Source: CAZEJK01 sp964512045 (GTDB lineage: Bacteria > Acidobacteriota > Thermoanaerobaculia > Thermoanaerobaculales > Sulfomarinibacteraceae). Taken from it: DNA of 41,692 nt. The stretch spans positions 1 to 41,692 of the forward strand of contig CAZEJK010000018.1 in assembly GCA_964512045.1 (NCBI GenBank), written 5' to 3'. Below the pieces are notes generated by a model, which made no database searches, had not been told where the DNA came from, and worked only from the letters and a program-made list of their open reading frames with translations. Made by a program: the position numbers and the translations under genes. Numbering within the stretch: the stretch's first letter is position 1; the number at the start of each line of letters is the position of its first letter. Shown here one piece after another: positions 14,139-26,400 of the stretch.

Positions 14139-14262
14139 AGCCCCTTTCGCTCTCCCCCGTCATCTCGACCGAGCTTCCATGGCGTCGCAGCCGGCCCCGA
14201 CCATCCGGTTGTGCTTGAGGTAGCGCAGAGCCCGGCGAGCGGAGAGATCCCGAGGGAGCACC
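14139..14262 (+). repeat. 124-bp direct repeat, right flank of HicAB
   Basis: Matches 13385-13508 at 122 of 124 positions. The left block is at 14159-14174 and the right block at 14235-14258. Near-identity despite being non-coding suggests a recent duplication or gene conversion of the flank. Confidence 0.92.
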
Positions 14263-14443
14263 TCGTCCTGTCTGAAACGACTTTCGTGAGATACCCACAG
14301 CCAGTGACGAGGCCGCTCTCGATACTGGATGCGCGCAACAAAACACTCGCCTGCAGGAGTTTCCTACGAGCTGAGTCGAGCCGTGACCAGCGCTGTGTTG
14401 ATTCTCGTTTTCAAGTATGACATTAGTGTTAGATTTGTCTGAA

Positions 14444-14472
14444 TTGACAACAAAAGATCGAGCAGATAGGCT
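14444..14472 (+). promoter_or_regulatory. Candidate promoter of the giant-protein operon
   Basis: A perfect -35 consensus TTGACA (14444-14449) is followed after 17 bases by TAGGCT (14467-14472), a weak -10. Transcription would begin about eight bases before ATG 14487. The promoter sits in the only AT-rich patch of the region. Confidence 0.42.
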
Positions 14473-14486
14473 CGCCGTTCCTGGTC

Positions 14487-17400
14487 ATGGGGAGCGCGTC
14501 ACGGAATCTGCTGGAACACTGCTCGGTGCACAGCGTGCTCCGGCCAGTGGTCTGTCTCGGGCTCCTGGTTCTGCTGCTCGTCGGAGCAGCGCGCGCCGCG
14601 GAGCCGATCGTGACCGGCGTCCTGGAGGTTCGTGGGCATCAGCTGACGCTGGTCGACGGCGACGCCGACCAGGTGGTGGATGTCGGCGAGCGCGCGACGA
14701 TCCGCACCTGCTACGCGGGGGTCTGCGGCGGGGAGACCGAGGCCGCCGACGGGCTCCGCGTCGTCGGCGAGCTGTCCGGACCGGAGCTTCCCGAGGCGGT
14801 CCAGCTCTCCACGGCGCCCGGCGGAACGTTCCTGCTGCCGAGCTTCCAGCAGGAGGGCGCGTACAGCCTCGCCAACCTCCGGCTGGTCAACGGCGCCGGG
14901 ACGGTGCTGGCGGACTGCGATCCGCCGCTGGCCATGGTCCAGGTGCACCAGATCGTCGTGACCTCCACCTCGGTGTCGGCCCTGACCCTCGAGGATCTCC
15001 GAGCCCGCGGGATCGCGCTGTCGCAGGAGAGCTTCTCCGCGTTCAGCTTTGCGGTTGGGTTCGCCTTCGGCAGCGAGACCGTGTCGCTGGAGCTGCCGGT
15101 GCTGTACGAGCCCGGCGGGATCGTGACGCCGCTGGCCGAGGGGTCGGTGAACGTCGACGGCCTGCCGCCGGATGTGCGCGACACGGTGGACCGCTGGACA
15201 CCGCCCTCCATCGCGCCGTTTGCGCTCGAGCTTACCGAGGAGGCGAGCTTGAGCTGGCAGGAGGAGCAGGCCGAGCCACTCCAGTTTCCGCTCCTCGGAG
15301 CGATCGTGCTTCCGGGGACCGTCTCGTTCCTGCACCAGTTCGTGGATGCGCAGCTGATCGTGGCCAACGGGGCGCCACCGGGCTCCGAGGTCGTGCTCGC
15401 CGATCTCGCAGCGAGCCTGCGGCTGCCATCCGGCGGCGTGCTCCGGCTCGTGGGCAGCGCGCCCGCGGTCGCGCCGGGCCAGGCGGCGCCGGTGCTCGGC
15501 GCCGGCTCGGCGAGCCTCCTCGGGCCCGGCGAGCAGGGGATGGCCTCATGGACCGTGGAAGGCCTCGTTCCAGGGACGCACACGCTGCAGATGGCGATCG
15601 CCGGCGCGATCCAGCGACCCGGACGCGACCCGTATGCTGTGGTGAGCCAGGCGCAGGCCGCGGTGGATGTGGTCGATGCGCGCTTCCACCTGACCTTCAG
15701 CCACCCGGAGGTGGTGCGCGAGGGCAGCGAGTACGGCCTGTACGTGACCGTCAGCAACCTCTCGCCGGTGCCGCAGAACCTGGTCTCGGTGGCGCTCCAT
15801 CCGGACCGGCTGGCGGGCGCCCACCCGGCGGACCCCGCCGACGACCTGATCCGCACGATCGACACGTTGACCCCCGGCGACTCGACGACCCTCGAGTACC
15901 GCCTGGTGGCCGAGGTCACCGGCGAGGTGGTAGCGGCCACGTTCGCCTCGAGCGGTGCGTCCGGATCGATCGAGCTGATCGCCGGGGTCGGCGAGCTGGG
16001 GATCCCGCTTTCGCCGGCGAGCCTGCGGCTGCCGCGGTTCTCCGAAAGGATGGGCGAGCCGTACCTGTCCTCGAACGCGCTCCACGACGCCGCGATGCGG
16101 TTCCTCGGTCTGGCGTACAGCCTGGCGGTGGCGCCGGCGGGGATGGCGCCGGACGGCCTGCCCCATGTCACGCCGGCGGACGTGACCCGGCGAGCCGTCG
16201 AGCTGGCGTGGGCCGGCCAGCGCACGTTCCTCGGCGCCGACACGCTGTCGTCGCTGGAGCTGCTGCTGCTCGACCTCCTCGGCCATCGGGCTCACCTGCC
16301 GGAGCTCGACACGTTGCGGCGGAGGACCGAGGCGGGGCTCGCGCTCGAGAGCGCATTGGGCGAGCTGCTGCGAATCGAGCAGGACGCCAACAGCTTGAGC
16401 GCCGCCGAGCTCGTCGACCATCTCGCCGCGACCACGGCCCACTCGCCGGGGTTCGTGACGGCGCTGCTGGCGCCGCCGGCCGGCGCGACGGGACCGGTGC
16501 TCGAGATTCGCCGCGGGACCGCGGACGGTGTCACCTACCTCGCCTACCCGCCCGGGGGCGCCGACGCGCCGCTCCGCTCGTTGCCCCACGGCGGCGTTCT
16601 CGAGCTGGCGCGCACCGCTGGCAGCTCTACCTCTGCGACGATGGCGGTGGTTGGCCATGTCACCGAGGCAGATCGGCTGTCGGTGTGCGTGCACAACCAG
16701 ACGGGAGCCCAGTCCTCCGGGCGGCTCCTCGCCCTGGCGCCGGGAGCGGACGGAGCGCTGCGCCGGATCGATGCCGGCCAGCTCGAGCTGCCAGCGCACA
16801 CCGCCTGGTGTGTGGAGGTCGGCGCGACGGTACCGTCGGCCGAGCTCCAGCTCGTCGACCTGCTCACGGGCGCGCCAGTCGACGGCGTGAGCCTTGGCAT
16901 CGGCACGGTGCCCCGGCCGCCGTTCCGGCTGCTCGGCGCTCGCCAGGACTTCCAGATGGGCGCCCGCGGCGTCAACCACCAGCCGAACCGTTACGGCCAG
17001 GGCGCCGGCTACCTGTTCAACCGGCCGCCGGATCCCACCAGCCTGACCTCGGAGGCGTTCGTAGTAGAGAGCCTGTTCGACGGCCTCGACACCGGCGGCC
17101 AGCCGGCTCAGCTCGCCACCGTGGCGACGGGCGAGGCCGTGTTCGTGCAGGAGTCCGAGGACGTGGTCGCCGTCCGCTTCGACCGGCCGATCTCGCCGCT
17201 GGTCGATCCGGCGGACGGTACGCTGGTGGCAAGCCATAGACACTCGGTGGACACGGTCGGGATCGTCGACGACCTCGGCGAGGCGCTCGAGCCGGTGGTG
17301 CCGCCGTTGGGGTGCGAGACCGAGCCGTTGCACACCGGTGGGCTGGTGGCGGGTCAGGTGCTGCGTGGCAGCGGCGCGCCGGTAGACGGCGCCACGGTGA

Positions 17401-20400
17401 TGCTGCTGCGCCAGCGACGGATCCCGTCGCCGATGCTCGACCGGTGGGTGCTCGATCGGGTGGCGACGGCAGTGACCGGGACTGACGGCCGCTACGGCTT
17501 CCAGTTCATCGAGGAGCCCCATCCGGACCCGAAGGTCGATGATCCGTTCCTGCTGCGTGCGGTCGTCCCGCCGGGACCGGACCCCGAGCTGGAGCCGGGC
17601 CAGACCCAGGAGGTGACGGCGTCGATCCGGATGCTGAACAGGGTGGCGCGGATCAACATCGCCCTGCTCGGACGCGGCACCGTCACCGGCCGTCTGCTGT
17701 GGGCCGACAGCGGCGAGCCGGTGAGCGATGGGACCATTACGGTCACCAGCGGCCTGTTCGCCGAGTCGTTCACCACTGGCGCCGACGCCGGAGGGGAGTT
17801 CGTGGTGCGCGGGGCGCCGGTGGGGCCGCTGACGGTGGCCGGGCGCGACTCGGCAGGACACGTGGCCTGGGCGTCCACCGCGATCGACTCGCCGGGCGAC
17901 ACGGCGGACGTGACGCTGCGGCTGACGCGGACCAGCTCCGGGACCGGCACGATCGTGGCACGGGTGGTGGCTCGGATGGAGGACGGCGGCGAGCTGGCGC
18001 CGGTGGCCGACGCTGACGTCGCGGTGGCAAGCGACGGCGTGGTGGTGGCGAGCACAACGACGGATCCCTACGGCCAGGCCGTGCTCCGTCAGATCCCGGC
18101 GGGCCAGGTGACGGTGCAGGCCGCGCAGTGGGCGGTGTCGCGCACGCCGGCGCTCGTCGACCTCAGCCTGGCCCCCGGCGAGAGCCGCACCGTCGAGCTG
18201 GTCCTCGCCGGCAGCGATCTCCGCTCTGTGGTGGGCAGCGTCGTCGTCGAGGACCCGATCTCCGGAGCGCAGGGGCCCGTCGCCGGAGCGCCGGTGCTCA
18301 TCCCCGGCCCCGGCGTGTCGACCTACTCGAGGGATGACGGTAGCTACCGGATCGAGGGGGTGCCGGTGCAGGGCGCGGGCGAGGCGCCGTACACGGTGCA
18401 CGCGATCTCGCAGGAGCTGGGGCTGGAGGGCCGGGTGGCGCTGCCGCCGGTTCTGGAGAGCTCGCCGGATGTGATCACGGCGCAGCCGATCGTCCTCGAG
18501 CCGGCCACCGGCGGGATCGACGGCGTGGTGCTCGACCCGTACGGCCGTCCGGCAGGAGGCATCGAGCTCACCGCGTGGCGCGACGGAGCGCCGTACCTCG
18601 AGCTCGCCAGCCAGGCGGACGGCACGTTCGCCATCGACCACGCTCGCGCCGGCGAGTGGAAGCTGTACGGCCACCACGAGGACGGCCTGGCGGACGGCTA
18701 CATCGGCTGGATCGGCTCCGCGACGACCCAGGTGGTGGCGGGCCACCGGCCGTTCGTGACCGTGCGGCTGGTCGGCGCCGGCGTGCTGGATCTCAGCGTG
18801 TCGAGCTCCGATGGCACGCCGCTGCCGAGCCAGGTGTTCATCCGTCCGACCGTGTACAGCTCCACCGCTCGCAAGGTGTGTGTCCGCGGCAGCTGGGACG
18901 AGCTGTCCACCGATCCGTCCGGTCGGCTGTCGCTCAACCTGCCGGTGGGCACGGTCGCGATCACCGTGTTCAACCCGTTCCACGGGGTGCGGGAGCTGTC
19001 GGCGTCGATCGACTGGGCGGGCGAGGTGGAGACCGTCGAGGTGGTGTTCGCGCCCGCCGCCAGCGTGACCGGCACGGTGGTGGATGTGGACGGCGTCACG
19101 CCCGTTCCGGGGGCGACCGTCGAGCTGACCGACGAGTCGCTGGCGCCGCGCACGCTGACCACCAACGCCCTCGGTCAGTTCACGTTCGACCTGGTGCCGC
19201 GCGGCAGCGTCCGCGTCACCGCAGCCGCCGACATCGACGGTGTGGAGCGGGTGGGGGTGGCTCAGGGACGGATCGGTCCCGGCGTCGCCAGCCTCGATCT
19301 GACGGTCCGGTTGAAGGCGCGCGGCTCGGTGCGCGGGCGGGTGGTCTCCAGCGACGGCAGCGGGACGACGCCCGTGCCGCACGCCCAGGTCTACGTCGCG
19401 GAGCAGAGCTTCCCGAACCGGAGGCTGCCGGCGCCCGGCGCGTGGCTGACCGCGGACGCGGACGGCGTCTACCAGGTCGGCGGCGTCGTGGCCGGGCCGG
19501 TGCGCGTGGTGGCGCGGGACCCGGTCCAGCCGAGCCGCCAGGGAACGACCCACGGCACGGTCACTGCTGACTGGCAGGTGGTGGAGCTGCCCGACATCGT
19601 CCTGACCACCGATGTGGCACACCTGGAGGTGACGGTCCGCGACCCGTCAACCGGCGCGCCGCTACCCGACTGTCAGCTGACGGTGCGCGGCAGCGAGGGC
19701 GAGGCGTACGCTGTCTCCGACAGCCAGGGGATCGGGCGGATCGAGGCGCTCGCGCTGGGAACCTGGGACGTGACTGCGTTCCATGCACCCACCGGCCGGA
19801 CCGGGCGGGTGCGCGGCATCCAGCTGAACGAGGCGCACGTCGTCGTCGAGGTCACGGTGTACGTGGACCAGCGCGGCGAGGTCTCCGGGACGCTGTGGGA
19901 CGATCCGGGGCTGGTGTCGCCGGTGGTCGGGGGTAGCGTCCGCCTGAGCGGAACCACGGCCTCCGGACCGATGGCGGCGATCACCACCACCAGCGCGGAC
20001 CCGGCCGGAGCGTTCGAGCTGCTGGGCGTGCCGGCCGGCTCGTACTCGGTGGTGGCCGCGGCGCCGGGCTCGCCGCGTCGGGCCCGCACCACGGTCGAGC
20101 TGACCGATACGGCGCCGGTGGCGACCCTCGACCTGGTCCTCGAGCCGGTGGACGATGTCCACGTCCGCGTGCTCGAGCGGCTGTCCTCCGGGCTGTCCGA
20201 GGTCGAGCCGGGGCCGGGCGAGCTCAGCGTTCGTCTGCTTCAGGGCGACCAGGGCGCCCCGGTCTACGACGTGACGCTGACCACGCCCGAGGTCCCGCCG
20301 CCCGGTCACCTGTACCGGTTCCGAGAGGTCCTCACCGGCCGCTCGGCGTCGCTCGCGGTGCAGGAGCTGGTGGACGAGCAGCGCTCGCAGGGGGTGGCGA

Positions 20401-23400
20401 TTACCGACTGGTCGGCGCCCGGCGTGGACGGCGCGGGCACCGCCTCCGACCCGCTGCGGCTGGTGCTCGGGCCGAAGGGCATCGTCCGTGTGTGGGTGCA
20501 CGGCTCGAGCGGCGAGCCCGTGGCGGAGGCCTCGGTCAGCGTCCGCTCCTCCGGCGGCGGGACGTTCCCGTCGGTGACCGGCGGCGACGGCTCGGTGACG
20601 TTCACCGCGGTGCCGGCGGGCGATCTGACAGCGACGGCGACGGCATCGGGCAGCGGTCTGGCGGGCGCCGCCAGCGGCGTGCTCACCTACGACGACGAGG
20701 TCGTGGAGATGACGGTGACCTTGGCGCCGGCCGTGGCGGCGCACGGGCTGGTGCTGCTGCCACCTCCGGGCGATCTGCCGGGCGCCGGCACGACCGAGCC
20801 GGCGGCCGGCGCCATCGTGAGCCTGCGTGACAGCGACGGCGCCAGCCACACCACCGTGACCGACGCGGCCGGGCTCTGGCAGCTGGACGCCCTGGCGGAA
20901 GGGCCGTGCACGGTCACCGCGCGCACCGCCGACGGAGCGGGGATCGGCAGCACCAGCGGCACGCTGGCCGGGCCGCACGGCGCCGACACCGAGCTGCCGA
21001 CGATCCTCCTCGACGGCAGCCCGCCGCGGGTGGTGGCGATCTCTCCGGCGCCGGGAGCGGAGTCGGTGGCGCGCACCGCCGAGGTGCGGATCACCTTCTC
21101 CGAGCCGTTGGCGCCCGGGGTGCTGCCGTCGGGCGCGGCCTCCAGCCCCCACTTCCAGCTCACCTCCGCCGAAGGTGCGCCGCTGGGCATGTGGGACTGG
21201 GCGGGAGATGCCAGCGGCCGGCCGGTGGTGCGGTTCACGCCGTCGGCGCCGTACGCCAGCACCACCACCTACGCGCTGACCGTGACCGGTATCCGTGACC
21301 GGGTCGACCGGCCGATGGCCAGCGATCCCGTCGGCTCCTCGTTCACGACGACCGACAGCCTCGGCCCGGTGATTCTGACGACCGCGCCACCGCTCGAGCG
21401 GCCGGTGCCGGACGCCACCACGCTGCGCCTGGAGTTCAACGAGGCGGTGGTGGCCACGGCCGAGCAGCTGGACGGCGACGGGGTCGGCGACGCCGCAACC
21501 GTGTCCTGGGCGCAGTCAGATGGCGCCGGCGGCTGGGTGTGGCAGCCGCTGCCGGTGACGCTGGCGCTGACGGTCTCCGACACGGCGATGCTGGTCGATC
21601 CCGTTGCGGGCCTCGAGCTGACCGACGACACGCTCCTGCGCCGGATCGTCGTCTCCGGGCTGACGGACGCCGCCAGCAACCAGATGGAGCCGGACGAGCG
21701 GCTGTTCCGGATGCGCGACAGCAACCCGCCGGTGATCGACGAGCTGCCGCCGCCTCCGGAGGCCCCGGACGGCGCCCTCACGCCGGGGATGACGGTCACC
21801 CTGACGCCGTCGGTCTCGGGGCTCGACCAGGTGCCCGAGGTGGACCCGCCGGGTGGGGATCTGGACCGGGTGGAGTACTTCCTCGACGACCCGGACCAGG
21901 CTGGGGGCGGTGCGACCCCGGTGCTCGTCGCCACCGAGCCGCCGTACGCGTTCACTCTGGTGGCGCCGAGCCCCGAGGGAAGCACGCCGCGGCCACTGCC
22001 GGTGTGGGCCAGGGCGGTGGACACCTCCGAGAACGTTTCGGAGACCGCCCGCTGCGATCTGGAGGTGCTGCCGAACCAGCCGCCGACGGTCTCCGCAGTC
22101 GATGCCGCCGCGGTCGCGCCGGTGCCGGGGAGCTGCTACCCAGGCTCGACGGTGGCCGCCACGGTCCACGGGCTGAGCGATCCGGACGGCAGCTCCGTCG
22201 CCGTGGCGGTGTCGCTCTGGCGCGTCGGCGGGGGTGCGCCGCTGGACACCGCCGCAGATCTCGCGGTGGATCGGCCGGTCTCCGGCGGCTGGGCGGCGCT
22301 GGCGCCCCCGGTGGTGCAGGTGACCGTACCGCCGGACGAGCCGGCCGGTGCACAGCTCGAGGTGCGCGCGATCGTCCGCGACCGCCATGGCGCCGCCGCA
22401 GAGGCCGTCAGTGCGCCGCTCGAGGTGGTGGCCGACACCGACCCTCCGGTCATCTCCGGTCTTCTCGCGCGACGTCTGGGCGAGGCGTCGTCGCGCCGGT
22501 TCGTGATCGGAGACCGGTTGCTCATCGAGCTGCGGGCCGAGGACCGTGAGACCGCCGTCGACACGGTCACGGTGGCGTTCGATCCTCCGGATCTGCTGCC
22601 CTCGCCGCAGGCCCCCGCCCTGGTGGCGGGTACTCTGTACCGGACCGCCGAGCTGACGGTTCCGCACGACGGTCTGACCGACGACGTGACGGTGATGGTG
22701 ACGGCCACGGCGACGGACGCCGGCGGCGCCGCCGCGACCGCCCAGCTGGAGATCGTGCTCGGCCCCGAGCCCGACCCGAGCGACCCGACGGTCGAGTGGC
22801 TGACGCCGTGGGACGGCGCGCCGTGGCCGGCGGAGCACACGGCGGTGACCGGCGCTGGCGGTACGCCGCTCGAGCTGCGCCTCCGGGCCGACGACACCAC
22901 CGGCGACGGCTCCCCGGGCACGATCGTGGCGGTGGAGATCCGCGGACCGGTGCTCGGCGCCGGCGGTCCCGAGCTGGCCGCCATGCCGGTGACCGCCGAG
23001 CTGGACCCCGAGACGGCCGGGCCGGGCAGCGGGGAGTACCGCGCTGTGTGGACGGTTCCGGACGGGCTCGCCGCCGGCGCCGCGCTGCCGTTCGAGGCGC
23101 GGGTGGTGGACTCCGGCGGCCGCTCTGCGACCGTACCGATCCAGATGGTCGCCGAGCTGCCGCGCGCGGTGCTCGAAGGCGTACAGACCTCGGTGGCGCC
23201 GGACGACGAGCTGCTGAGCGTCGGCGGCGATCCGAACGGACCGGTGGTGCTGCTGGACGGGGCCACCGTCAGCCTCTACCCGTCTGCGAGCGGCGAGCCT
23301 CGCCAGCTGCGCACGGTGGTGCTGTACGCCGGCGGTCCCGATGCGCCGAGCGTGCTGACCGTCCCGGAGGTGACCTCGTACGCGGCCAGCCAGCCGTTCC

Positions 23401-26400
23401 ATCCGCTCGAGCTGGAGATCGGATCGCTGCTCGGGGTCGGCGCCGGCTGCCGGATCGACGTGTCCGGCCGTGGGCTGCTGGGTAGCAGCGATGCCGGCGA
23501 GGCGTCGTGGCCGGGGGTCGAGCCGTCCGAGCGGTACGCCGGGGGCTCGCACGGCGGCATCGGCGGGATGGCAACCGTCACCACGTGGACCGATCCGGGG
23601 AGCCTGCGGCTCGCCGGTGGCGTTTCAGACAGCGTTCATGAGCCGCGTCTGCCTGGCGCGGGCGGTGGCGGCGCCGGCTCGAGCGCTGGCAGCACGGGCG
23701 GTGGCGTGGTCGTGGTCGACGCGCTGCACGCCACGGTGCGGGTGGCTGGCGCGGTGCGAGCCGACGGGGCCGGCAGCACGGCTGCGGGCGCCGGGGCGGG
23801 TGGCTCGTTGCAGGTGACGGCGGGTCGCCTGGTGGTGAGCGGCGAGCTGTCGGCCAGCGGTGGCACGTCGGATCGCCCGCGCTACGGCGACGGCGGCGGC
23901 GGTCGTGTAGCAGCTCGCGTGCACGAGCTGGTGGGCTCTGCCGCGGCGCTGGCGGCTCGGGTGGCGGCTGATGGCGGATCGGACAGCGACAGCCTGGCCG
24001 GCGCCGGCACCGTCCTGGTGCAGCCGCTGGACGAGCACGGTGCGCCCGCTGCGACACCCACGCTGTGGATTGCCGCGAGCGCTCCCGGCGCCACGCTGAT
24101 GCCGTCGCTCGGCAACGGCGAGGTGGCGGCAGTGGACGGTGACGCGGCCACCGTGACCGTCACGGCGCCCGGCGCACGCGGGTCTGTCGTCGGGGACACG
24201 GTCGTCGTCCGGGACGGCGACGGCGCGAGCGTCGCCGAGCTCCGTGTGACGGCGCAGACCCCGATCGCGGGCGACGAGATCCGCCTTGATGTGGTGGCCA
24301 CGCCCGCCGCTCTACAGGAGATCGCCGATCGGCTGGTTGCCGGGGAGACGCTGTCGGCGCGAGCCGAGCACCGGTACGAGGCCGTGCTCGTGACCGGCTC
24401 TGCACGGGTCGGGTTCGCCGACGACCTGGTGATCGGCGCCCTCGCCGACCCCGCCCCGAGCGTCAACGACCGCACCGCCATCGACCTCGGCTCGAACGCC
24501 CGCGTCCGCCTCCGCGGCGAGGCGCCGCAGCTCGCCTTCGACGACGACACGACGCCGGCCGGCGAGGTGTCGCCCGGCCAGACGCTCGACGTCCACTGGA
24601 GCGCGTCGGACCGGCTCGGCGTTGCGCGAACCGAGGAGCGGTGGAGCGCTCCGGTGACGAGCGACCGTGTCCGGTGGCTGGGGGAGAGCCAGCCTGTGGA
24701 GGTCGTGATCGAGCCGGATCGCGGGCACGTGACGCTGCCGTTGGACGTAGCGCTGGGCCCGCTGGAGTCCACGGTGCGGTCGTTCGGGATCGACTCCGGC
24801 GAGACCGTGCTGAGCCGCGTGTGGCAGGTGGTTGCAGACTCCACCTCTCCCCAGCTCGAGCTGACGCTGCAGCCGGAGGCGGCCGGCGCCATCTACCGCG
24901 CCGGCGACGTGGTCGAGATCGTGGCTGCGGCGACGGACGCCGTCGGCGTGGTCGAGGTGACGCTGGCCATCGATGGCGGTCCGCCGATCGTCAGCGGTCT
25001 GGAGACGCTCACGACGCAGTGGAGCGTGCCGCCGGTGGAGCAGATCACCCAGATCGAGATCGTGGCGACGGCCTCGGATGCGGCCGGAAACACGGCCACC
25101 CGCACCCGTGTCGTGACCGTCGAGCCGCTGGACGGTCGTCCCCTGGTTCAGTTCGTGTGTCCGACATCCGGCGCGCGGCTGCCGGCGGGGTGGGATGGGC
25201 TCACGCTGCGGCTGAGCGCGACGGCCGATGAGGGACTCGATCGGGTCGAGCTGTTCGCGGGGGACGCGGTCGATCCGTTCTTCACCGAGTGGCCTTCCGG
25301 TACCAGTGTGACGTTCACGACACCGCCACAGCTCGTTCCCACAGCTGCGGGACCGTACGTCGTCCGCGCCGTGGTGACCGATAGCGTCGGCTACACCCAT
25401 GAGGCCGCGCTGTCCGCCGAGGTGGTGGAGGCGGTGGAGCTGACGACTGGCGGGACCCCGGACTGGGGCGCGCTGGAGAGCTCGGCCGTGTGGGTCCGAG
25501 AGAGCGTCGAGCTGGCAGCGCCGCGCGCAGTCGGCGAGCTGATCGTGGTGGACGGTGGAGTGCTCTCCCATCCGCCGGTGGCGCCCGGTGCACAGCAGGG
25601 CGTGGAGCTCATCGTGAGCGGCACGGTGTACCTCGGATGCGGCGCCTCAATCGACGTCTCGGAGCGTGGCTACGCGGAGAACACCACGGCGCCGGGTGCG
25701 CTGCTGCCTCCGCACGGCGAGCGAGGGGCACATCTGGCAGGCGCCGAGGGGACCACGTTCGGAGCCCTGGCAGCGCCGCGCGAGCCGGGTGGAGGGTCTC
25801 GACCACCGGTCGGGATCTCCGGCGGCGCCGGTGGTGGTGTTGTCCGGATCAGCGCCGAGACGATCCGTCTCGAGACATCGGCCACGATCGATGCCAGCGA
25901 GGCCGCGGCGGCGTACCGCGGCGCCGGTGGCTCCATCTGGCTGTCGGCGGAGGGGCCGATCAGCGGGCCGGGTGCGATCCGTGGTGGGTGGGGCGGCGCT
26001 GTCGCGCTGGAGGCGTCGTGGGTCGATCCGGCCCTGCTCGAGCGCGCCGCCGGCGTCGTCTTCGTGCGATCGCCGGTGTCCGAGAGCCGTGGTGACCTTC
26101 TGGTCCGGACATCGCTCCGGCTCCCATCCGTTGGTGGGGGCGTGGCAGCGTCCGGATCGGCAGGCGCGACGCTCGTGACGGACCGGGCCGAGCTCCCGCA
26201 GTGGCTGGTCGGCGAGTGGATCGAGGTGCACGACGGCGCCACCGATGGGCTCGAGGGTCGCTACGAGATCGTCGATGTCGACGGGGGCGCCATGACCTTG
26301 CGCGCCGGAGACGCCGGCAGCCCGCAGCTCACGCCAGGCGATCGCTGGCAGCGGGTGCTCAACGTGCGTCAGCTGGTGCTTGGCAAGGCCGCCGCGCCAG

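Larger units (their letters stand above)
14004..14486. other. Intergenic region before the giant-protein operon
   Basis: No gene is seen in these 483 bases. They hold a perfect 7-bp hairpin, the second 124-bp repeat and, from about 14390, a markedly AT-richer stretch with a candidate promoter. Confidence 0.6.

Noticed and set aside
14417..17239. Plus-strand 940-codon frame overlapping the start of the giant gene
   Set aside because: Arg/Ala/Gly-rich composition without domains, fully overlapping the giant's signal peptide and N-terminal region in another frame.
15546..19622. Minus-strand open frame of 1358 codons inside the first giant gene
   Set aside because: Same antisense shadow effect; the plus strand here encodes recognisable beta-sandwich repeats.
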